Assembly (NCBI RefSeq): GCF_900105125.1 | Contig: NZ_LT629750.1 | Span: 7,467,001 to 7,531,000, forward strand | Direction: 5' to 3' | Source: Bradyrhizobium canariense | GTDB lineage: Bacteria > Pseudomonadota > Alphaproteobacteria > Rhizobiales > Xanthobacteraceae | Length of the DNA stretch: 64,000 nucleotides | Shown here: positions 16,600 through 24,200 of the stretch, piece after piece | Layout of the letters: the number at the start of each line of letters is the position of its first letter | How positions within the stretch are numbered: the stretch's first letter is position 1 | The notes under the pieces: generated by a model | Database searches by the model: none | What the model was told of the DNA's origin: nothing | The model's input: the letters and a program-made list of their open reading frames with translations, nothing else | Translations under genes and position numbers: made by a program

Positions 16600-17482
16600 A
16601 CCTCACATGTCTGACCTTCAGATGTCTGATCTTCAACTCCAGTCGCAAAAAAGCATGGAAGCGGCGTATGCGGAATCGCGCCGCATCAAGCATGAGCAGT
16701 TTAAATACAGGACAGGTGTTCGCGTCGCGCAATTGGCGCTGGTGCTAGGCATCGTGGCAATCTGGCAGGTCGGCGGTGGCGTCCTTTTCGATCCGTTTTA
16801 TCTCGGAAGTCCCAAGGGGATCGCGACGGTTCTGCTGCACGATCTGCAAGACGTGCAGTTCTATCGCGACCTTCGCATCACCGGAATTGAAATGGGACTT
16901 GGATATTGCCTGGGCGCCTTTTCCGGCATTGCGCTCGGAGCTCTGTTTGCCCGGTGGCGGTTCGCTGCAGATGTGTTCAACCCGTTCTTCGTCGCGCTGA
17001 ACAGCATTCCCCGGATTGCCCTCGCGCCGCTTCTGATCATCTGGTTTGGTATCGATCTGAGCTCGAAGATCGTGCTCTCGGCGACGCTGGTGTTCTTCCT
17101 GATGTTCTTCAGTACGCTCGCGGGAATTCGCGGGGTAGACGAGGCGATCATCAATGTCGCGCGGGTCATGGGCGCCAACAGACGACAGATCTTCTTCAAG
17201 GTTCAGCTACCGGGCGCGCTGTCCTGGATCATGAACGGCTTGAGGCTCAGCCTGCCATTCGCGCTGATCGGCGTCATCGTCGGAGAGTTTCTGGCCGCCT
17301 CCAGCGGGCTTGGTTATCGCCTCAACATGTACAGCACATCGTATAACACCAATGGCACGTTCGCGATGCTGATCGTCATGATGGTCGCCATGATGGCGCT
17401 CAATACGCTCATCTCATGGATCGAAGCAAAGGCGATGGGATCACGCGCGGTTTCGACCGGCCCCGGCCTCACATCCGCATAG
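16592..17482 (+). CDS. ABC transporter permease (SsuC/TauC type)
   Basis: Integral membrane permease of 296 residues with about six TM helices and the BPD_transp_1 coupling region (GGIRGVDEAIINVARVMGA-type loop followed by RQIFFKVQLPGA). It overlaps the ATPase gene by 8 bp. The N-terminus is odd: three 15-bp near-repeats (16592-16636) each begin with ATG and encode MSEPH, MSDLQ, MSDLQ. Any of these ATGs could start the protein, and a polar, Gln-rich tail precedes the first TM segment at about residue 45. The repeats look like recent slippage. Confidence 0.92.
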   Translation: MSEPHMSDLQMSDLQLQSQKSMEAAYAESRRIKHEQFKYRTGVRVAQLALVLGIVAIWQVGGGVLFDPFYLGSPKGIATVLLHDLQDVQFYRDLRITGIEMGLGYCLGAFSGIALGALFARWRFAADVFNPFFVALNSIPRIALAPLLIIWFGIDLSSKIVLSATLVFFLMFFSTLAGIRGVDEAIINVARVMGANRRQIFFKVQLPGALSWIMNGLRLSLPFALIGVIVGEFLAASSGLGYRLNMYSTSYNTNGTFAMLIVMMVAMMALNTLISWIEAKAMGSRAVSTGPGLTSA

Positions 17483-17520
17483 CATCCCTGCGTCATCGGA
17501 ATTCTGAAGAGGAAGCGATT

Positions 17521-18507
17521 ATGGAACTGCAAGAACCACTCAGCGTGGCGGTCTGGCGCTATGACAGAACGCAGGGCTTGTATGACGGCCGCATCAGTCT
17601 TTCGGGCCGCAAAATGACCCTGATCGACGCGCCGCTGGAGGAGATATTTTCTCGCGCGTTCGAGAAGGCCGAGTTTCATGTCAGTGAGCTGTCATTCAGC
17701 AATTATCTGCGGCTCAGCGTCGACGGGAAATGTCCTTATATCGGCATTCCCGTATTTCCATCGCGCAGCTTTCGCCACGGCGCTTTCTACATCCGCACCG
17801 GCGCAGGCATAAAGTCACCACAGGATCTCATCGGAAAACGCGTTGGCGTGCGCGAATATTCGATGACCGCGGCTCTCGCGGCGCGGGGAGCCTTGCGTGA
17901 CCAGTTCAACGTCAAGTCCGAAGACATCCGGTGGGTCATGGGGGATGTTGACGAAAAGGAACGAGACCAGATTAATCTGCCGCGACTTTATCGTCAGATC
18001 GACATTGAAGTCGCTCCCGAGGGGGCCTTGCTGAGCAAGATGCTTGTCGAAGGAGAGATCGACGCTTTGCTCGCCTATAAGCCGATCGCGCCGTTCAAGG
18101 CAGCCGATCGGAGGGTATCCCGGCTATTCCCCGATCCGGAGACCGTCGAGGAACAGTATTTTGCGGAGACCGGCATATTTCCGATCATGCATCTGGTTGG
18201 CGTTCGCCGCGACGTTGCGGACGCTAATCCCGAACTGCCGGCAGAGATATTCCGTGCATTCGTGGCGGCGCAGGACATGGCCAATGAAGACCTTCATCTC
18301 GAGCAGGCGCTCAAGATCGCGCTTCCCTGGCTGGCGCGCGAGGTCAGGCGGACGACCGAAATCATGGGAGCCAATTATTGGGCGGCGGGTTTCAAATCAA
18401 ATCGTTCGGTGATCGAGCGGATGATCGAATGGTCGTTTGCGGATGGGCTGATACCATCGAAAGTCAGCCCCGAGAGCCTGTTTTTCGATGGGCTCTTAAA
18501 TACATGA
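17521..18507 (+). CDS. 4,5-dihydroxyphthalate decarboxylase-like protein (Pht5 family)
   Basis: A 328-residue protein without a signal peptide, starting MELQEPLSVAVWRYDRTQGL, close to the usual Pht5 length. Pht5 decarboxylates 4,5-dihydroxyphthalate to protocatechuate and has the fold of a type-2 periplasmic binding protein. Segments AFYIRTGAGIKSPQDLIGKR and VGVREYSMTAALAARG fit this family. A GAAGAGGAAG ribosome-binding site lies 38 bp after the permease gene. It may be a cytoplasmic decarboxylase or a binding-protein-like homologue of unknown chemistry, since many Pht5-family annotations are untested. With the transporter and aldehyde dehydrogenase it suggests catabolism of an aromatic acid. 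Confidence 0.78.
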   Translation: MELQEPLSVAVWRYDRTQGLYDGRISLSGRKMTLIDAPLEEIFSRAFEKAEFHVSELSFSNYLRLSVDGKCPYIGIPVFPSRSFRHGAFYIRTGAGIKSPQDLIGKRVGVREYSMTAALAARGALRDQFNVKSEDIRWVMGDVDEKERDQINLPRLYRQIDIEVAPEGALLSKMLVEGEIDALLAYKPIAPFKAADRRVSRLFPDPETVEEQYFAETGIFPIMHLVGVRRDVADANPELPAEIFRAFVAAQDMANEDLHLEQALKIALPWLAREVRRTTEIMGANYWAAGFKSNRSVIERMIEWSFADGLIPSKVSPESLFFDGLLNT

Positions 18508-18523
18508 TTTAACGGACGAAGCC

Positions 18524-18545
18524 GGACGCCGCTCTGCGGCGTTCC
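18524..18545 (+). terminator. GC-rich hairpin after the importer operon
   Basis: GGACGCCGC, loop TCT, then GCGGCGTTCC form a strong stem with one bulged base, starting 16 bp after the stop codon of the decarboxylase-like gene. There is no run of T after it, so Rho-independent action is uncertain. Its position at the end of the operon, before a convergent gene, fits a terminator. Confidence 0.45.
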
Positions 18546-18647
18546 GTCCAGACCCGCATTCGAAGGAACCGCGGACATCAAGCGCCCGCATTTCACATCC
18601 TCCGATGCACGATTCGAAGGCCGGCCGAGACCATTCGTTGAAGGGTG

Positions 18648-19568
18648 TCAGTTTGTCTTGTTCGCCTCCCGCACGAATGCGGCGAGTTCGGTGTTGAACC
18701 GTGGGGCGTCTTCATAAAACGGCGAGTGCCCAATTCCCTCATAGATCGAAAGCTTGGCGCCCGGGATGACCGAGGCGGTATACTTGGCGGTGCCCACCTT
18801 CGAGTTGCGATCTTCGCCGCCGTGCGTGACCAGGACAGGAATTTTCAGCTTGGACATGTTCTCGGTCGCGTCGAGCGGGCGGCCGCCAAGCGCGGCGCGA
18901 ACCTTGGGCGGGACCATCATGTTGAACGACAGCATGACCTCGAAATCATCGGCGCTTGGTTGTTTGGAGAAGCAGCCGTGCACGAAGGTTCGAGTTGCTG
19001 CAATGTTGGTGGCGAGATCTTCCGACGCCATGATAGGCAGGTTCTTCAGATTCTCACCGACCAGTGCTGGATCAGCCTTGATTCCGGCATCGACGAAATT
19101 GATGCCGGCCAGTTGGCCGGCGCCATGGGTTGCCACATAGTCGGAGATGACTCGGCCGGCATAGGACCAGCCGACCAGCACCGGACGTTTGAACCCGGCG
19201 GCATCGATCACCGCCTGCACCTCATCGCCCCAGGCTTTGGAGTCCCGGTAAAGCGCTGGATCCAGCGGCTTGTCGGAATTGCCGTGGCCGCGCAAATCGT
19301 AAGTGACGATGCGAAACTCCTTGGCCAGGTCGCTATCGACCTGGCGCATCCACGACAGATGGCTCTGCGAGAAACCGTGGATGAACAGGATTTCCGGGCC
19401 GTTCGGATTGCCCCATTCCTGTGCCGATATGGTCAGGCCATCAGGCGTCTTCACGCTGATCGGCTTGTACTTTAAGTCCTCTCCATGGCTCGGCTGAGCG
19501 ATTGCGATGAACAGTGCGGTGGCAGCCGTCACCTTGATGAGGCCGCTATTCCAAACGGACATCGTCAT
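18648..19568 (-). CDS. Secreted alpha/beta hydrolase
   Basis: A 306-residue serine hydrolase of the alpha/beta fold, with an N-terminal signal peptide (hydrophobic VTAATALFIAIAQPSHG, cleaved before EDLKYK). The oxyanion-hole motif FIHGFSQS is near residue 60, the nucleophile elbow GWSYAG near residue 130, and a catalytic His in GIGHSPFYED near the C-terminus, with Asp likely in THGGEDRN. The shape resembles haloperoxidase-like or epoxide-hydrolase-like esterases. It is convergent with the importer operon and has no operon partners. The substrate is unknown. Confidence 0.9.
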   Translation of the reverse strand: MTMSVWNSGLIKVTAATALFIAIAQPSHGEDLKYKPISVKTPDGLTISAQEWGNPNGPEILFIHGFSQSHLSWMRQVDSDLAKEFRIVTYDLRGHGNSDKPLDPALYRDSKAWGDEVQAVIDAAGFKRPVLVGWSYAGRVISDYVATHGAGQLAGINFVDAGIKADPALVGENLKNLPIMASEDLATNIAATRTFVHGCFSKQPSADDFEVMLSFNMMVPPKVRAALGGRPLDATENMSKLKIPVLVTHGGEDRNSKVGTAKYTASVIPGAKLSIYEGIGHSPFYEDAPRFNTELAAFVREANKTN

Positions 19569-19777
19569 CGAAATCCTCCCTGTTTTTTTATCAGGGTAGC
19601 ACGAGCGCCAATCGCGTGAAAGCCGGCAGGATTCAGAATCCGTTCGCTCTTGATGTCCCTGAGCTAGACGATCGTCACCCGCTCGGTATCGTCACGCCTC
19701 CAGTTGATCCCCGTTGGTCGCCTGGAAGGTGAGGAATGCCCTGACGACAAAAAAGGCCTCGGCCGAGGAGACTACCA

Positions 19778-20169
19778 ATGTCGGAAAAGCCGGGGACGAC
19801 TCGCAGGGCAGCGCTCGGCGCAATCGTCGCGTTGAGTGCACTCGCAACAAGCGGCGCAATCCAGACCGCGCACGCTCAAACCACCCAAAAGACGTTCGTG
19901 CTCGTGCATGGTACCCGGCACGGTGGCGGTGTTGGTGCACGCCCCATCCACTTGCCGCCGTGGTGGAGAAGGTTACCGCCGCCGAGGGCCGCAAGAAGAT
20001 TGCGCGCAAGACCTATATTCGATCAAGCTTCGACAGCCCGGTGTTCGATCAGACTCTGGCAAAGCTGAAGACAACGCCCGGCTGGAAAACATATGAAGTG
20101 CCGTCAGGCCACGATGTCATGATCGACATGCCGGACCGGTTGGTCGAAATCCGGCTCGAGGTGGCCTGA
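19778..20169 (+). pseudogene. Alpha/beta hydrolase remnant with internal deletion and frameshift
   Basis: The first part reads as a Tat-type signal (TTRRAALGAIVALSAL, then AHAQ) followed by QKTFVLVHGTRHGG, the start of an EstC-like alpha/beta hydrolase. After this the frame loses family character. In another frame, the last 55 or so residues read RKTYIRSSFDSPVFDQTL and YEVPSGHDVMIDMPDRL, the C-terminal end of the same family with its catalytic His. The nucleophile region and about half of the normal ~270-300 residues are absent. Start signals are intact (GAGGAG before the ATG). This is a decayed gene, not a short enzyme. Confidence 0.75.
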
Positions 20170-20266
20170 GATCCGGCATTTTCAAAATTGGCCGATCGCA
20201 TCCGCTCGACGATCTTGGCACTTGGCGTATTTTGATTCTGTGATCTCGACGTCCGCTATCTATCTT

Positions 20267-20283
20267 CTGGACAGACGGTCCAG
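20267..20283. promoter_or_regulatory. Inverted repeat CTGGAC-N5-GTCCAG upstream of the AraC gene
   Basis: A perfect 6-bp inverted repeat lies 110 bp before the AraC-family gene, in a 223-bp gap that contains no gene. It could be an operator for that regulator or a neighbour. Only the symmetry is seen. Confidence 0.35.
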
Positions 20284-20392
20284 CAGGTACAACCGACGTA
20301 TGGTGGAACGAAATAGCAGAAGACTTACCTTACGGCGCTGTCTACCCCAGGCTCCGCGAAAGCAGGTTAAAAACGAACAATGAGGTTCGAAA

Positions 20393-21175
20393 ATGCCGCT
20401 TCAAATCTCGTCGTCGCGCCAAAACGATATATCCAATGTGCCCAATGGAACGCTGCACCTTATCCATCGTGCGGGCAAAAAGGGCATCGGTCATGGACCC
20501 CCGGTGCACGGTAACTCCGTTGCGGTTGGGCAAAGCCGGCGCGATGCCGACCCTCGCTCATTTTCTGCCGGACAGCCTTCTGTTGGCGAGGAACAGATTG
20601 TCCAAATCCGGGTGCGAAATAGTGTCGTTCGCCAACTCCAGGGATTGGATTTGACTTCGGATGGAGCCTCCAATGTGGATCCGGCGTTGGTACGGTTTTG
20701 CAGAGCGCTCGGCACCGCCGGAGTAGAAATTGCAAGGTCTGATCGAAGCGCCGAAGACGCCATTCGGCTCGCCGTCGTGGCGAGCCTTTTCAATTTGCGG
20801 GTGCGCGGCCCAGCGCAGGAAAAGAGACTCGAGGCGCCGTTGCCGAAGTGGCGTCTAAAGCGGGTTCAGGAATATGTTGAGAAAAACCTGTCGAAGCACA
20901 TTACCCTCGCAGACCTGGCTTCGGTGGCTTCGATGAGCCGCATGTATTTCGCAAGCCGTTTCCGGGCAGCGACCGGAATGCGGCCGCACGAATATGTCTT
21001 GCGTCGACGGATCGAGCGGGCACAGCAGTTGCTGCTGGCGACTTCCGACGCTTTGGTTGATATCGCGTTGAAACTCGGATTTCAGACCCAAGCCCACTTC
21101 ACAACGACTTTCAAGAAGGTCGTCGGCAATACCCCTTACCGTTGGCGTCTTGAACGACAAGGCCAGCCCGTTTGA
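20393..21175 (+). CDS. AraC-family transcriptional regulator
   Basis: A 260-residue regulator with a C-terminal double helix-turn-helix: first HTH about residues 170-195 (ITLADLASVASMSRMYFASR), then GMRPHEYVLRRRIERAQQLL, second HTH DALVDIALKLGFQTQAHFTT and the closing KVVGNTPYRWR. These match the AraC/XylS DNA-binding domain well. The N-terminal 130 residues lack a recognisable cupin or sensor domain and may have diverged. No obvious target is adjacent; the nearest upstream gene is the decayed hydrolase, and the regulator may once have controlled it. Confidence 0.88.
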   Translation: MPLQISSSRQNDISNVPNGTLHLIHRAGKKGIGHGPPVHGNSVAVGQSRRDADPRSFSAGQPSVGEEQIVQIRVRNSVVRQLQGLDLTSDGASNVDPALVRFCRALGTAGVEIARSDRSAEDAIRLAVVASLFNLRVRGPAQEKRLEAPLPKWRLKRVQEYVEKNLSKHITLADLASVASMSRMYFASRFRAATGMRPHEYVLRRRIERAQQLLLATSDALVDIALKLGFQTQAHFTTTFKKVVGNTPYRWRLERQGQPV

Positions 21176-21196
21176 TCGATCAACTCTTTGTCGGAG

Positions 21197-21574
21197 CTAA
21201 GGGTTTGCACCGATGGCCATGCGGGCCTCGCGGAGCGCATCCAGGCAGCCTTGAGAATCCCCCGCCTTGTTGGCCTGACGGGCGCGTTGCAGGGCGGCGA
21301 CTGCCTCGCTCCCATTCGGCCAATTGTCAAACTTGTGCTCTGCTCGCGCTATGGTCGCGGGCGTTGGCTGATGGCCCAGTTTCGCGAATGTCGACTCCGG
21401 CGCAAATGGCTCTGTGCCTGCGTGTTGAGCGAGAGCATTGTTGACGGCGATACGCGTGCGATGGAGATCGGCCGAACATGCGCTTCTGGCTGTGACAGAT
21501 CCCGTTGGGAATGCTGTGGCCGCGGTCAGCAGTACCAGGACGAGAGGGCGGGCATATACTGTATTCACGCGCAT
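21197..21574 (-). CDS. Small secreted hypothetical protein
   Basis: A 125-residue protein with a signal peptide (MRVNTVYARPLVLVLLTAAT) and a helical, Ala-rich mature part with two Cys residues that could pair (RSACSADL and SQGCLDAL). I chose the ATG at 21574 because GGAGG lies 5 bases upstream; an ATG five codons earlier lacks this. The C-terminal half (AVAALQRARQANKAGDSQGC) resembles short periplasmic helical proteins common in Bradyrhizobium. Function is not recognised. It follows the AraC gene convergently. Confidence 0.65.
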   Translation of the reverse strand: MRVNTVYARPLVLVLLTAATAFPTGSVTARSACSADLHRTRIAVNNALAQHAGTEPFAPESTFAKLGHQPTPATIARAEHKFDNWPNGSEAVAALQRARQANKAGDSQGCLDALREARMAIGANP

Positions 21575-21656
21575 ATTTGCCTCCGACATAATCCCAAGTG
21601 AAGATCGGTATGGGGTTTCTCATTCTAGCGATGGGCGGTGCATACGGAAGCATCAA

Positions 21657-23009
21657 TTATGGGCCTCGATCGTTCCTTTCACGATGGAGGGCGTCGCGAG
21701 CGGGCTCCGGCTTTTGGCCTGTCGGATAAGGATCGGTTTTATCGATCAGCATTTTCGGAAAGATGAGTCCGAGCGTCATCGCGAGCAAGATCATGAAAGC
21801 GGTGCCGCCATAGGAAATCGTGCGCACGACAAGGGCAGGCGACGCATTGGCGCCGTCGAAGATTAAAGTGAGCAGGCTATCGGCCGCCTGAAACAGGAAT
21901 ACACCCGGGATCAGTGAAACGACTGACGCAAAGGCAAGCGCCGCGAACGGGAGCCGCAGACGATCGCTGATGGCGGCGACGGTTACCCCGACAAGAAGAC
22001 AAGCACCAAACGCTCCCAGCGCGACATTTGCGCCTAATTTAAAGATCAACAGCCACCGCACCGCATGGGCGAGCATTCCGATGACGATCGGAATGGGCAG
22101 TGTTCGCTACGGTAAATCAAAGAACGTCCCGTAAGCCGCGACGGCGACGCCGGCAGCGACGACATCTCTCCACAGCAGGACTGGCGGAACCGGCCCGGCG
22201 CCCGGCAGATGGACATCGCCGAAGGCGAGGCCTCCGAGCAGGCCAATGCAAATCGACAATACGATGATGTTTGCATAAACGAGCCGGCTGACGCCAAGCG
22301 TGATGCGTGCCCGGACCAGATCGATGGCGCCGTTAAGGAGGTGCGGGCCAGGTACCAGCACCATGCAGGGACAAAAGACGATGAGCCGTGCAAATACGCT
22401 CAACCCCAGATGGATCGCGGCGGCGCCAAATAGTCCGGCCAGCAGCGACGCAACGAGAGGCTGGATGAACGGGTTGTGACTGACGGTAGCCAGCCAGCGT
22501 CTTGCCGCGGCGCCGATCGCCGCGCTGCAGGCAATCAGCAGCAGTGGAAATATCTCGCTCACGCCAAAGATCACGCCGAGCGCAGCCGCGCCGGCGGCGG
22601 CAAGCAGGACGAATCGAAAAAAGCCGACGGGAGGCCGGCTTTGAACTTCCTTCAAGCCCTGCAGAAGCGAGGCGAAATCCAGCCGGTGGTGACAGAAATC
22701 GTCGACGAGTTCACCCGTCGAGGCGACCCTTCCCATATCGATGCCGATTGGTTCGACATTTGCGGTGAACCGATGCCCCCTCAACTGGTCATCGGCGATA
22801 ATGGTTATATCACTCCATCGAATGAATACGGTCGACTTGACGCCAAGTGCCGCCGCTAGCCGCTCGACCTCCGACCTGGTTCGCTCCGTCGTCTGACCGT
22901 TTGCGAACAGCGAGGTCGCAACCGAGAGCAGGGCGTCTCGGATCTCGGATGCCTCCAGGGTCTTGTTGACGGCAACCGAAACCGGCAAGCCGCCGTCTCC
23001 GTTTTGCAT
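21657..23009 (-). pseudogene. ThrE-like threonine/serine exporter gene interrupted by an amber codon
   Basis: The leftward frame encodes a ThrE-family membrane protein. The first 300 codons carry the cytoplasmic N-terminal part (SEIRDALLSVATSLFANGQT) and about five TM helices of the N-terminal exporter domain. Codon 301 (22107-22109) is TAG in frame. The following codons continue the same family without a frame change (RTLPIPIVIGMLAHAVRWLL), through the second domain (AISDRLRLPFAALAFASVV, LIPGVFLFQAADSL). Family members read Trp at this point, so TGG to TAG is the simplest explanation. Total open length would be 451 codons. Suppression, two-part function or sequencing error are alternatives. 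Confidence 0.8.
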
Positions 23010-23028
23010 ATCGTTTCCCTGACCCCGC

Positions 23029-23334
23029 TCAGATGTTCTCGATCTTGAGAACAGCTGCGGTATCGGCGCGGATCTGACGGGTCATCGCCTCGTCTTCGAT
23101 CAGCGAGACACCGTAAGACGGAATGATCTCGCGCAGTTTCGGCAGCCAGCCGGACTTGTTGAGATGGTCCGGGAAGCATTTCTCCAGAACGTTAATGATG
23201 ATCGAGGCCGCGGTCGAAGCTCCCGGCGACGCACCGAGCAGCGCGACCAGGGAACGATCGGCTGCTGCGACCAGCTCGGTCCCGAATTCCAGAGAGCCGC
23301 CGCGCTTCACGTCCGGCTTTATGATCTGGTCCCG
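23029..23334 (-). pseudogene. mqo: Malate:quinone oxidoreductase gene, 3' remnant
   Basis: The frame ending at 23029 reads [20 protein letters not shown], then [20 protein letters not shown] and LEKCFPDHL. This is the C-terminal FAD-proximal end of malate:quinone oxidoreductase, which oxidises malate to oxaloacetate and feeds quinone. Only about 100 of about 500 residues remain and no start is present. Its upstream edge abuts, out of frame, the truncated fumC on the same strand. A single deletion apparently removed the 3' part of fumC and most of mqo. The C-terminus itself is well preserved, so the event may be recent. Confidence 0.82.
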
Positions 23335-23803
23335 TCACGCCCAACGCCGCGGCGATGTACATCGCAGACGGGAACGAGTCGTTGGAGGACTGTGACATGT
23401 TGACGTGGTCGTTCGGGTGCACCGGCGATTTGCTGCCAAGCGCCGTGCCGGCCAACTGGCAGCAGCGGTTGGAGATTACCTCGTTCACATTCATGTTGAA
23501 TTGCGTGCCGCTGCCGGTCATCCAGACGTGGAGAGGGAACATGTCGTGATGTTTTCCGGACAGGATCTCGTCGCAGACCTCGACGATAAGATTGAATTGC
23601 TTGTCGCCCAGCCGGTGACCCGTATGGTTGGCCTGTGCCGCAGCCTTCTTGAGGAAGGCATACGAGGTGATCATCTCTCGCGGAATGAGATCCTTGCCGA
23701 TGCTAAAATGCTCCAGTGATCGCTGAGTCTGTGCGCCCCATAGTTTGTCCTTGGGAACTTCAACGTCTCCCAGGCTGTCGGTCTCAACGCGGGTGTCGCT
23801 CAT
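23335..23803 (-). pseudogene. fumC: Class II fumarase gene, 5' remnant
   Basis: The frame from 23803 starts [20 protein letters not shown] and continues [32 protein letters not shown] and [20 protein letters not shown], the N-terminal third of fumarate hydratase class II (fumarate to malate). Homology stops near 23335, after about 155 of about 465 residues. The catalytic loop (GSSxMPGKxNP) that would follow is missing. Beyond that the DNA is the 3' end of mqo in another frame. The start codon and a ribosome-binding site (AGAGGAG) are intact, so a short dead polypeptide may be made. Confidence 0.85.
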
Positions 23804-24200
23804 GCTCCAACTCCTCTGGAAGAGAATGCAAGTGCGCTTGACGGCAGGCTGGCTCCGCTACTACCGGGGTTTTATGAAGCCGTTGCCGCCGAGTCTTTCA
23901 CGTATGCACGACAATATTCAAAAACGCCGGAAATTCTTGAAAACGCGTGTCTTCCCCAGGGTTCGAAGTTCCAGTGTTTCTGGCTACTCGCCGTTCGAGA
24001 TGTCGCGCGAGCGACGTCCGGCCGGCGATCGCGATACGAGCGGCTGCAGCGCACGGACACGCCGTCGAGCTTGCTGATCTTGCCAGTCGCGGTATGCTCA
24101 GCGATGCCGTAGCGATCGAGAGCACGTCCTAATACAAGTTATAATTGAATTGACGCTCGCGGAGCTTTAGGCTTGGGCGCATCGTAAGGGGGGCTGCTCG
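23804..24200. other. 397-bp spacer with an unassigned coding-like stretch
   Basis: No gene is supported here. One rightward frame (about 23819-24110) has a protein-like run without a start codon, LPGFYEAVAAESFTYARQYS, followed by KTPEILENACLP, then loses character. It may be another decayed gene next to the fumC/mqo scar. I do not recognise the family. Confidence 0.3.

Noticed and set aside
23192..23803. A 203-residue intact protein beginning as FumC
   Set aside because: Residues after about 155 are mqo DNA translated out of frame, so this is a truncated gene and not a short fumarase.
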